From positions 1 to 8,927 of the forward strand of contig FR883406.1 of assembly GCA_000435835.1 (NCBI GenBank): DNA of 8,927 bases. The letters are read 5' to 3'. Shown piece after piece: positions 1 to 5,831 of this stretch (the first letter of the stretch is position 1; each line of letters opens with the position of its first letter). The notes beneath the pieces were generated by a model that had not been told where the DNA came from, did no database searches, and worked only from the letters and a program-made list of their open reading frames with translations. The position numbers and the translations under genes were made by a program. Origin of the DNA: Clostridium sp. CAG:221. GTDB taxonomy: Bacteria > Bacillota > Clostridia > Clostridiales > Clostridiaceae.

Positions 1-723
1 TAGAAGTGCAGCATAAAAAAGTTTGACTTTTTGTGTCCTAAATATTGACATAAGACCACATATCCTGACGTATACTACATACTTCTGATGCTCTTAGACC
101 CCCAAACGCTTGAAATGCTATAACTAAAGCCATATCTGGATACAAATCTCTTGCTACTTGTATTAAATTAATTACAGCTCAAAAGAGATACGCTTAACTT
201 TATTAATCCTTTTTTCGGTAGGTAAAAAAATTGAGAACCTATAAATATTTCTAATCCTTCCTTTCTTATCTTCAGTTTTATCCAAATCTTTATAACTTAA
301 AAAGTTCATTTTATATTCATTTAATAAAAAAGTATAGAATTTTCCAAATATTCTCTGATATTCTTCTATTACTTGTCTTTTTACCATTCCTCCCTCTCTT
401 TCTTCCTACTTTCCCTTCCTTATAAGAATTAAGAAAATCTTCTCCCATTTCTTTGGTTATATCACTGATACTACTTATTTTATATTTTCTTTTATTTTCT
501 ATAAAAACATAGTTTAAGAAACATACAATAACTTTACTATGGTTTAACTTTTTATTTACAATTTCCTTATTATAAAAATAAGCAGAATATCCAGTAACTT
601 TAAAAAAATTACTTTTAGTATTCTGTAAAACAATAAAAACATATTCTTTTTTTTCTAATTCTTCTGTAATTAAGCATATTTTTTTGTTTTAAATCTTAAG
701 TTTTGTAATTGAAACTCTTTCAT
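1..723 (-). pseudogene. Degenerate tyrosine recombinase (phage/ICE-type integrase), three frameshifts plus a stop
   Basis: Four minus-strand reading frames join into one integrase-like protein. It starts at an ATG at 723 (MKEFQLQNLRFKTKK), shifts at the A7 run near 679-685 to a frame encoding a core-binding-like segment (KVTGYSAYFYNKE, then ISSISDITKEMGEDF), shifts near 367-371 to IEEYQRIFGKFYTFLLNEY, and shifts near 178 from RISFEL-stop to AVINLIQVARDLYPD. The last frame contains AFQAFGGLRASEVCSIRQD, which matches the box I region around the first catalytic Arg of tyrosine recombinases. It meets TAG at 38-40. Each shift is repaired by one added or removed base; adding one base near 178 restores FEAVINL. 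The later catalytic His-x-x-Arg and Tyr are not in the window, so the gene may run past position 1 or be truncated. The open frame at 172-387 is only the third segment of this pseudogene. The family call rests on the box I motif and general layout, not on a search. Confidence 0.8.
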
Positions 724-830
724 AACACCTACTCACCTGTAGAATTAATAAAAGAAATTAACATTTTAATTTTTTAATTTCCTTTACCCTCATAATCCAA
801 TAAATGTAATTAATTTACACATACTTTTCT

Positions 831-859
831 AGTATACATCACTATTTCATTTTTTCCAA
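831..859 (-). promoter_or_regulatory. Sigma-A-type promoter upstream of the integrase pseudogene
   Basis: On the minus strand there is a -35 TTGGAA (859-854), a 17-base spacer and a -10 TATACT (836-831), pointing at the dead integrase whose ATG is at 723. The predicted leader would be about 100 bases. The -10 overlaps a small inverted repeat (ATACT, five bases, AGTAT) that could be an operator. The rest of the 164-base gap 724-887 is AT-rich and shows no gene; a weak inverted repeat TGTAA-TTAAT-TTACA lies at about 805-820. Confidence 0.45.
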
Positions 860-887
860 TTCATTTTTTAACACTAAGTAATTTCTT

Positions 888-1049
888 TTATAAATCAATA
901 CACTTGTCTATGGCTCCAATATAGCTTTCTGTTTCTACGATTTTACATTTTACAACTTTACCATCTACTTTTCTAACCAAAACCTTACCTAATAAGTTTT
1001 TAGCTACGGTTATGGCATCATCTTCATAAAATTCTTTTGGTAATATCAT
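888..1049 (-). pseudogene. aag: Truncated 3-methyladenine DNA glycosylase (Aag/Mpg family), N-terminal quarter only
   Basis: An ATG at 1049 preceded by AAGGAGG at five-base spacing opens 53 codons that match the start of the Aag/MPG base-excision glycosylase family: LPKEFYEDDAITVAKNLLG, then KIVETESYIGAIDK. The Glu in VETESY corresponds to the catalytic water-activating Glu of the family (VETEAY in typical members). The family continues with a conserved AxHAY segment and a YVYxIYGM segment for a total near 200 residues. Here the frame ends CIDL-stop, and I find no continuation in the other two frames down to 724. The stump therefore keeps the catalytic motif but lacks most of the fold and cannot be an active enzyme. 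The homology break is near 898-904. It lies on the same strand as, and just upstream of, the broken integrase, which suggests the truncation came from an element insertion or later deletion. Confidence 0.8.
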
Positions 1050-1102
1050 CTTTTCCTCCTTAATGAATCTTTCTCCATTAGTATTTTAACTTACTCTACA
1101 AA

Positions 1103-1138
1103 ATATTATAACTATGCATTAGATATTATAACTAAGCA
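1103..1138. repeat. 16-bp direct repeat with a 20-bp period between divergent genes
   Basis: ATATTATAACTATGCA (1103-1118) recurs as ATATTATAACTAAGCA (1123-1138), 15 of 16 bases identical and 20 bp apart, about two helical turns. It lies in the 151-base gap between the minus-strand aag stump and the plus-strand J-domain gene. On the minus strand each copy contains a perfect TATAAT (1110-1105 and 1130-1125), so the repeat could be a duplicated -10 for aag, a tandem operator for either gene, or both. No good -35 accompanies either TATAAT. Confidence 0.5.
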
Positions 1139-1158
1139 CTCATTTACCATATTTAGAA

Positions 1159-1169
1159 TATACTATACT
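1159..1169 (+). promoter_or_regulatory. Possible -10 region for the J-domain/DUF5685 unit
   Basis: Two overlapping TATACT hexamers (1159-1164 and 1164-1169) lie 17-22 bases before the AAGGAG ribosome binding site (1186-1191) of the gene starting at 1201. No convincing -35 is seen at the right distance; TTTACC at 1143-1148 is the nearest and is spaced 15 from the second hexamer. The promoter may need an activator, perhaps binding the direct repeat just upstream. Confidence 0.35.
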
Positions 1170-1200
1170 GAATTATCAAATCTTTAAGGAGATTTATTTA

Positions 1201-1977
1201 ATGAATCCATATAAAATTTTAGGCATTCCGCCTACAGCTTCAAAAGATGAAATAGAAAGTGCTTACGAAAGAATAGTAGATACTTATCAAATTGATAATG
1301 CTAATTCTGATGATTACTATTTGATGGAAGATAAAATTTCTGAAGCTAATGAGGCATATAATACACTAATCAATGACTTAAAGTATAAAGAAATTAGAAA
1401 CCTTATAGAAAATGAACAATTTATTTCTGCTGAAACAGAATTGAATTTAATTTCTGATAAGAATAACGCTGAATGGAATTATTTAAAAGGGTTTGTTATG
1501 CTAAAGAAAGGTTGGGTACAATCTGGTGTGAATCACTTAAAAACTGCTGCTGAATTAAATCCAACAAACCCTGAATATAAAGAAACTATGACAATTCTTT
1601 CAAGAAAAATAAACACCATAAAACAAAATTATGCCAGAGCTGCTGCTGCTGCCAATATGAAAGCTAATCAAAATAATATGAACATGTGTGGTGGAAATAG
1701 CGGTGCTCCTAATGGAATGTGTGGAGATATGGGCAATTTAGGAAATATGATGGGCGGAGGTAATCCACTAGGAAATATGATGGGTGGCAATGCTAATCCA
1801 ATGAATAATAATCCTGCTGGTGGTGCAGTACCAAATGGAGGAATGGCTCAAAATCCAGCTGGTGGCAATGGTATGAATGGAAATCCTCTTCAAAATATAT
1901 TGCTTCAAAGCCTATTATCTGGTGGAAATAATAATGCTATGAATATGTGCGGAAATGGTGGCGGAAAAATGTGTTAA
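1201..1977 (+). CDS. J-domain-like protein with degenerate HPD, TPR-like segment and Gly/Asn/Met-rich Cys tail
   Basis: 258 residues; ATG with AAGGAG nine bases upstream. Residues 3-65 follow the J-domain pattern (PYKILGIPPTASKDEIESAY, later ISEANEAYNTL). The loop that is normally YHPDN reads YQIDN at 29-33, so the His and Pro that J-proteins need to stimulate Hsp70 ATPase are gone. Residues about 72-130 resemble a TPR pair (WNYLKGFVMLKKGW, then AAELNPTNPEY). After an Ala-rich hinge (147-151), residues 152-258 are low complexity, rich in Gly, Asn and Met, with an internal repeat LGNMMGG at 180-186 and 190-196, two NPAGG motifs, and Cys at 163, 174, 250 and 258 (the last residue). There is no signal peptide. 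It lies 20 bases before the DUF5685-type gene and is probably co-transcribed with it. It is not a standard DnaJ: the zinc-finger CxxCxGxG repeats are absent. A client-holding or scaffold role is inference; the function is unknown. Confidence 0.75.
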   Translation: MNPYKILGIPPTASKDEIESAYERIVDTYQIDNANSDDYYLMEDKISEANEAYNTLINDLKYKEIRNLIENEQFISAETELNLISDKNNAEWNYLKGFVMLKKGWVQSGVNHLKTAAELNPTNPEYKETMTILSRKINTIKQNYARAAAAANMKANQNNMNMCGGNSGAPNGMCGDMGNLGNMMGGGNPLGNMMGGNANPMNNNPAGGAVPNGGMAQNPAGGNGMNGNPLQNILLQSLLSGGNNNAMNMCGNGGGKMC

Positions 1978-1997
1978 GTAAGGTGGCTAGTAAATAA

Positions 1998-2906
1998 ATG
2001 TTTGGCTATATTACACCACTATACAATGAGTTAAAGCTTGGAGATTACTATTACTTTAAAAGCTACTATTGTGGCTTGTGTAATACCATAAAAGAAAATT
2101 TTGGTAATATACCTCGATTAACCTTAAATTATGATTTAACATTTATTGGCTTCCTTTTAGATGGTCTAAGCAATGAACCTATAAAAAATAAATCAATTCA
2201 TTGCCTTAAACATTTAACAACTGAAACCGTAATCTGCCAACCTACAAATGCATTAAATTATATTTCTGCAGTTAATATAATCATTTCTAGCTTAAAACTT
2301 AAAGATGATATAGTAGATGAAGGAAGTATTAAAAGTCGGCTATTTCATGTACTTTTTCTTCCAGCTGATAAAAAAGCAAAAAAATATTTAAAATCACTAT
2401 TTTCTATTATAGATGAAAATATGACTATCTTATCTAAGTATGAGAAACAACTTGATTTTGCATCCTTAGATGAAGTATGTCACCCATTCAGCGTCATAAT
2501 GGCTTCTATTTTAAGCTTATATCCATACAGTCTTCCAGATGACAGTCCTAAAATACGAGAAACTCTGTATAATCTTGGCTACTCTATTGGAAAATGGATT
2601 TACCTTATGGATGCATTAGACGATTGGAAGGATGATTTAGATAATGATAGATTTAATCCACTGAATGCCATATATAATGTAAATAGTATTCCTTTTGAAG
2701 ATATTCTAAATTTAGTAATTGAAGATATTGACTTTATTATTTTCAGTTGTTTAAATAACTGTAGCGAATATATGAAGGCTCTCCCTTTAAAAAGACATTA
2801 TACAATCATTGAAAATGTTATTGATCTTGGAATGCCTGAATCATATTATTCTGTAATATTTAAGCTTAAAGAATTATTAAATTTAAAAGAAACTAGTGTC
2901 ACATAA
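1998..2906 (+). CDS. DUF5685-type protein with CGLC motif and two DDxxD-like acidic clusters
   Basis: 302 residues; ATG with AAGGTGG at 1980-1986, a rather long 11-base spacing. The N-terminus MFGYITPLYNELKLGDYYYF, followed by SYYCGLC (Cys25, Cys28) and LTLNYDLTF, matches what I recall of the clostridial DUF5685 family, which often sits beside a J-domain gene. Other cysteines are at 69, 80, 161, 251 and 255. Two acidic motifs stand out: KDDIVDE (DDIVD at 103-107) and MDALDDWKDDLDNDRFNP (DDWKD at 208-212). They recall the paired Asp-rich, metal-diphosphate-binding motifs of all-alpha isoprenoid synthases, and the protein looks largely helical. That resemblance is my inference and the spacing (about 105 residues) is shorter than in farnesyl diphosphate synthase. 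There is no signal peptide or clear membrane helix. Its function is unknown. The stop lies in the loop of a terminator hairpin. Confidence 0.7.
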   Translation: MFGYITPLYNELKLGDYYYFKSYYCGLCNTIKENFGNIPRLTLNYDLTFIGFLLDGLSNEPIKNKSIHCLKHLTTETVICQPTNALNYISAVNIIISSLKLKDDIVDEGSIKSRLFHVLFLPADKKAKKYLKSLFSIIDENMTILSKYEKQLDFASLDEVCHPFSVIMASILSLYPYSLPDDSPKIRETLYNLGYSIGKWIYLMDALDDWKDDLDNDRFNPLNAIYNVNSIPFEDILNLVIEDIDFIIFSCLNNCSEYMKALPLKRHYTIIENVIDLGMPESYYSVIFKLKELLNLKETSVT

Positions 2907-2928
2907 AATTGGACACTAGCTTCTTTTA
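2884..2928. terminator. Bidirectional terminator hairpin overlapping the 3' end of the DUF5685-type gene
   Basis: A 17-base arm at 2884-2900 pairs with 2912-2928 with one A-C mismatch around an 11-base loop. The core is CTAGTGTC / GACACTAG, flanked by an A-rich run on the left and TTCTTTT on the right. It separates two convergent genes and can serve both. The left arm encodes the last residues (KETSV) of the upstream gene and its stop codon is in the loop. Confidence 0.8.
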
Positions 2929-2943
2929 AGTTTAATAAGTTTT

Positions 2944-3735
2944 TTATTTTTCATAGATAATAATATCTCTTATACTATCTTCTTTTATAGCATCATCTTC
3001 TATATCATAAACGTTAGTAACAGTAACCTTTTTAACTTCTCCCTCTAACTCATCAAATCTTGCCATAAAGTAAGTTTTTACCTTTTTATCAAGCTTTACT
3101 TCTTCTAGCATAGAAGTGCTATATTCACCTTCAGTTGTTTCTACTACAACTTTGCATAAGTTTCCTTCTTTACCAAAACTATATGCTTTTGAGCTATTAT
3201 TTGATATATCAGCTCTTAAAATATATCCATCTACTAGTTTTATCATCTTAGATAGGTAGATATTAAGCTTTCCTGAAACTATTTCTGGAGCTTCAACATT
3301 AGTACATTCTATTACTCCATCAGGTGAAACAGCCCAGCCATCATCTTCTTTTACCATAGCATAATTATATGTATATGGTACTTCTTTTCCATCTTCCATA
3401 ATGGCCATATTTACTACTGCTTTTTCTATATTTTCGTCTATAACTTCAATACTTTCAGTTTCAGACTTAGTAATTTCAGCATTCTTTCTATTAGCCTCAA
3501 GCATCTTTACCACTGTTCCGCTACTATAGCCTACTGAATCTAAATATACCTTAGAATATAATGAAACCATATTCTCTATGTCATTTGATTTATTATATTC
3601 ATTAAATAAGTTTATTGCCTCTTCAGCACTTTCAGCTCTAACTGGTGTTACATCTTTATTAGTACATCCTGTGAAAAGGGTAGCAATAATTCCAGTTGAT
3701 ACTAATCCCACAACTAATCTTTTTGTAAATTTCAT
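2944..3735 (-). CDS. Predicted lipoprotein with NTF2/DUF4878-like segment
   Basis: 263 residues from the ATG at 3735, chosen over an in-frame ATG 15 codons upstream because AAAGGAG lies just ahead of it and because a lipoprotein signal follows immediately: MKFTKR, a hydrophobic stretch, and lipobox FTGC with Cys24 as the lipidated residue. The mature protein should be anchored to the outer face of the cytoplasmic membrane. Residues about 32-140 (ESAEEAINLFNEYNKSND, and later EDDGWAVSPDGVIE) resemble NTF2-like/DUF4878 modules common in Firmicute lipoproteins. Residues about 150-263 look beta-rich (YILRADISNNSSKAYSF, VTVTNVYDIEDD) and could be an immunoglobulin-like module. No catalytic motif is visible and no ligand can be named. 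It is monocistronic by appearance, with a hairpin upstream closing the next gene and a shared terminator downstream. Confidence 0.8.
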   Translation of the reverse strand: MKFTKRLVVGLVSTGIIATLFTGCTNKDVTPVRAESAEEAINLFNEYNKSNDIENMVSLYSKVYLDSVGYSSGTVVKMLEANRKNAEITKSETESIEVIDENIEKAVVNMAIMEDGKEVPYTYNYAMVKEDDGWAVSPDGVIECTNVEAPEIVSGKLNIYLSKMIKLVDGYILRADISNNSSKAYSFGKEGNLCKVVVETTEGEYSTSMLEEVKLDKKVKTYFMARFDELEGEVKKVTVTNVYDIEDDAIKEDSIRDIIIYEK

Positions 3736-3847
3736 ATTATTCTCCTTTACGTATATATTTTCCTTTATTAAGCATAACATAATTAACTCTATTTTTCAGC
3801 ATTGACTTTAAAAAAAAGATAATGTTTACAAATTATTTATTTTATAA

Positions 3848-3876
3848 TTGAAGCCTTCATTGTCTGAAGGCTTCAA
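3848..3876. terminator. Hairpin downstream of the HesB-like gene
   Basis: A perfect 12-bp inverted repeat, TTGAAGCCTTCA (3848-3859) and TGAAGGCTTCAA (3865-3876), with a five-base loop. It begins four bases after the stop codon of the HesB-like gene on the minus strand. The minus-strand tail (TTATAAAATAAATAA) has only a weak T run, so termination may be incomplete. Confidence 0.65.
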
Positions 3877-3879
3877 CTT

Positions 3880-4152
3880 CTATATAGATTTTATATAAAA
3901 TCCCTTATTATATACTTCCTTATCGTACTTTATCTCAATTCCATTGCATATCTTTTCATATTCCTTATGTACTACAAAAGTTATTCCATCTACTAATTCT
4001 TCAATATCATTTTCACCTTTAAAATCTGCATATATTTCATATGCTGGTTTTCCACAACCAATGAAGGGCTTAACTCTTATATAATTCTCATTACTATTTT
4101 CTATCATTTCCTCCAATGCTTTTTTTGCCTTTTCATCAAAAACTATTTTCAT
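3880..4152 (-). CDS. Small HesB/IscA-like (Fe-S_biosyn fold) protein without the CxC motif
   Basis: 90 residues from the ATG at 4152, which has AAAGGAG about ten bases upstream; the in-frame ATG seven codons further up would place this site inside the gene. The layout follows A-type Fe-S carrier proteins: MKIVFDEKAKKALEEM at the N-terminus, IRVKPFIGCGKPAYEIY in the middle with Cys33 at the place of the first conserved Cys, and DGITFVVHKEYEKICNGIEI then GFYIKSI at the end. Canonical IscA/HesB proteins end with a CxC that supplies two further cluster ligands. Here the chain stops at that point and the only other Cys is Cys69. It is therefore unlikely to be a standard Fe-S scaffold; such short HesB-like proteins occur in clostridia without a known role. 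It appears to be transcribed alone. Confidence 0.65.
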   Translation of the reverse strand: MKIVFDEKAKKALEEMIENSNENYIRVKPFIGCGKPAYEIYADFKGENDIEELVDGITFVVHKEYEKICNGIEIKYDKEVYNKGFYIKSI

Positions 4153-4212
4153 AAAAAACATCTCCTTTGCCAATAATATATATTTATTATATATTATTTA
4201 CAATACTTTAGC

Positions 4213-4249
4213 ATTAGGAACTTTTCATATTTTATAAAAAGTCCCTAAT
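4213..4249 (-). terminator. Imperfect hairpin downstream of dapG
   Basis: Thirteen-base arms at 4213-4225 (ATTAGGAACTTTT) and 4237-4249 (AAAAGTCCCTAAT) with an 11-base loop. The single mismatch is A-C if read on the plus strand but G-U in the minus-strand transcript, which favours a minus-strand RNA structure. It lies about 40 bases after the dapG stop and 60 before the HesB-like start. A T run is lacking on the minus side, so it could be a weak terminator or a leader structure of the HesB-like gene. Confidence 0.5.
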
Positions 4250-4289
4250 ACCAAGATATTTTTTTATATTTTAACATCACCATTACTAG

Positions 4290-5498
4290 CTAATGGACTT
4301 TGGATAAGCCAAATTCTTCATGAAGCAGATTTATAGCAATTTCAATATCCTTAGTATAAATAAGGCACCATATAGTCATATTAGAATCTGCTGTCTGTAA
4401 TACTTCGATATTATTATTTTGCAACACATTTATTATCCTTGCCATAATACCAGGAACACCAGTCATTCCTGCCCCTACTATAGCTATTGTACTACATTCC
4501 TCAATTATACTATATTTAATTCCCACCAAATCTAATATGCTAGATACATTTTCCTTTTCAGATTTATCTACTGTAAAAAACTGATGTGCTGGAAAGATAT
4601 TAATAAGATCTAAACTTATATGATTCTTAGCAAGTATGCTTAATAAACTTTGATATGCCTTTATATTGCTATTTTCAGATAACCTTATCCTTACTTGAAT
4701 CCTATTATTAAGATAAGTTATTCCTGTAATATATCTTCTTTCATTGCACATGATATCATTGCTAATCAATGTTCCCTTTGATTCACTTAATGTGTTTTTT
4801 ATAAAAAGAGGAATGTTCCCCTTCTTTGCTAAGTCCACTGCTTTAGGATGTATTACTTTAGCGCCTTGATCTGCCAATTGAAAAACTTCATTATACGTTA
4901 TTTCATCAATAAGTGAAGCATCTTCAACAATTCTTGGGTCAGCTGTCATAATTCCATCCACATCAGTATAAATCTCTATTTCTTTTGCTTTTACAGCATT
5001 ACCTAAAATACATGCTGTAGTATCGCTTCCTCCCCTACCTAATGTAGTAAAATATCCATCTTTAGTTATTCCTTGAAAACCTGTAACAACAGGAACCTTC
5101 CCTTCTCTTACCACTGACAATAATCTATCTATATCAATGCTTATATACTCAGCCTCACAGAAATTATCATCAGTGATTATGCCAGCTTGTCCTCCTGTTA
5201 ATGGTACTGCCTCAATTCCTTCATTATATAAAGCATTTGCTACTACCACCGAGCTTATAATTTCACCGCAACACATCAAGAGATCCTTGGAATTTCTATT
5301 GGTTTCCTTAAATTTATCATCTATAAGAGTCAATAAAGTATCAGTGGCATATGGCTGTCCTTTTCTACCCATAGCAGATACTACCACTATAGGTGTAAAT
5401 CCATTTTCAATTGCCTCCTTCACTTTAATTGCTACCTGTTTTCGCCTATCCTCTGTAGATACAGATGTACCTCCAAACTTTTGTACTATTATATTCAA
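4290..5498 (-). CDS. dapG: Aspartate kinase, DapG type
   Basis: 402 residues. It phosphorylates L-aspartate with ATP, the first committed step toward diaminopimelate, lysine, threonine and methionine. The N-terminal amino-acid-kinase domain (about 1-240) shows KFGGTSV (7-13), TGGQAG (101-106), TTLGRGGSDTTA (151-162), YTDVDGIMTADPRIV (177-191) and QGAKVIHPKAVDLA (211-224). Two C-terminal ACT domains follow (about 262-330 and 336-400; GAGMTGVPGIMARII in the second), the usual site of end-product feedback. The start is TTG at 5498, placed by AAGGAGG eight bases upstream; no in-frame ATG fits better. The gene begins 17 bases after the ymxH-type gene, so the two are almost certainly one transcript. 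I see no room for a lysine riboswitch in front of it. The DapG (diaminopimelate-sensitive, sporulation-linked) assignment rests on gene order; the enzyme class is very secure. Confidence 0.92.
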   Translation of the reverse strand: MNIIVQKFGGTSVSTEDRRKQVAIKVKEAIENGFTPIVVVSAMGRKGQPYATDTLLTLIDDKFKETNRNSKDLLMCCGEIISSVVVANALYNEGIEAVPLTGGQAGIITDDNFCEAEYISIDIDRLLSVVREGKVPVVTGFQGITKDGYFTTLGRGGSDTTACILGNAVKAKEIEIYTDVDGIMTADPRIVEDASLIDEITYNEVFQLADQGAKVIHPKAVDLAKKGNIPLFIKNTLSESKGTLISNDIMCNERRYITGITYLNNRIQVRIRLSENSNIKAYQSLLSILAKNHISLDLINIFPAHQFFTVDKSEKENVSSILDLVGIKYSIIEECSTIAIVGAGMTGVPGIMARIINVLQNNNIEVLQTADSNMTIWCLIYTKDIEIAINLLHEEFGLSKVH

Positions 5499-5515
5499 GG
5501 AAATCTCCTCCTTAG

Positions 5516-5824
5516 CTAAGCTTTAGCTCTTTTAATTTTCCCTTCTTCTGCGGAGATTACTATTACGTTAGCACCAATTTTAGTAACACACTCCCAAGGT
5601 ATTTCTACAAATTCCCTACTACCTCCAAATAAGCTTAACTTATTGCTGCTAACACCTACAACCAAGAATTTTAAGTATCCTTCTTCATCTACTATAAAGT
5701 CAATGTTTTGAGCACTATCGTATTTTTCTGCACATTCTAAATTAAATATTTCAAATTTCTCCAAATCACTTATAAGTTTTTCGGAACTATCTGCTTTTTT
5801 TTCATAATATTCAAAATCTTTCAT
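5516..5824 (-). CDS. ymxH: YlmC/YmxH family sporulation protein (PRC-barrel-like)
   Basis: 102 residues from the ATG at 5824. AAGGAGG (5841-5835) lies ten bases upstream; a TTG two codons earlier is too close to it to be preferred. The body matches the short PRC-barrel YlmC/YmxH family: SEKLISDLEKFEIFNLECAE, then NIDFIVDEEGYLKFLVV, then FVEIPWECVTKIGANVIVI. It is somewhat longer than the Bacillus protein because of about 14 extra N-terminal residues and a basic C-tail. The molecular role is unknown; related proteins are named for sporulation context. It lies between an M16 peptidase and an aspartate kinase, as in the Bacillus pnp-mlpA-ymxH-dapG region. Its ribosome binding site is buried in a predicted hairpin, so its translation may be controlled. 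Confidence 0.8.
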   Translation of the reverse strand: MKDFEYYEKKADSSEKLISDLEKFEIFNLECAEKYDSAQNIDFIVDEEGYLKFLVVGVSSNKLSLFGGSREFVEIPWECVTKIGANVIVISAEEGKIKRAKA

Positions 5825-5831
5825 AAACAAA

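Noticed and set aside
172..387. Stand-alone 71-residue minus-strand hypothetical gene (briefly considered as a plasmid Rep-like fragment)
   Set aside because: Flanking frames on both sides continue the same recombinase-like protein when single-base shifts are repaired, so it is one segment of the pseudogene.
1..1200. CRISPR array or tRNA gene in the left gene-poor region
   Set aside because: No regularly spaced repeats with spacers and no tRNA-like cloverleaf were seen; the region is explained by two pseudogenes and short control sequences.
1678..1977. J-domain protein tail as a leader-core RiPP precursor
   Set aside because: The tail is fused to a 140-residue folded part and lacks a recognisable leader or cleavage site; modification is kept only as a weak possibility in the findings.
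4280..4296. Near-palindrome CCATTA-CTAGC-TAATGG over the dapG stop codon
   Set aside because: Only six-base arms, no T run, and partly coding; not enough to call a terminator or an operator.
5499..5515. Possible lysine riboswitch (L-box) ahead of the aspartate kinase
   Set aside because: Only 17 bases separate dapG from the preceding gene, which leaves no room for the aptamer.
5137..5526. Plus-strand 129-codon open frame
   Set aside because: It lies antisense to the conserved kinase domain of dapG, has no ribosome binding site and matches nothing; the same reasoning removes the plus-strand frames at 3578-3805, 7341-7589 and 7728-8018.
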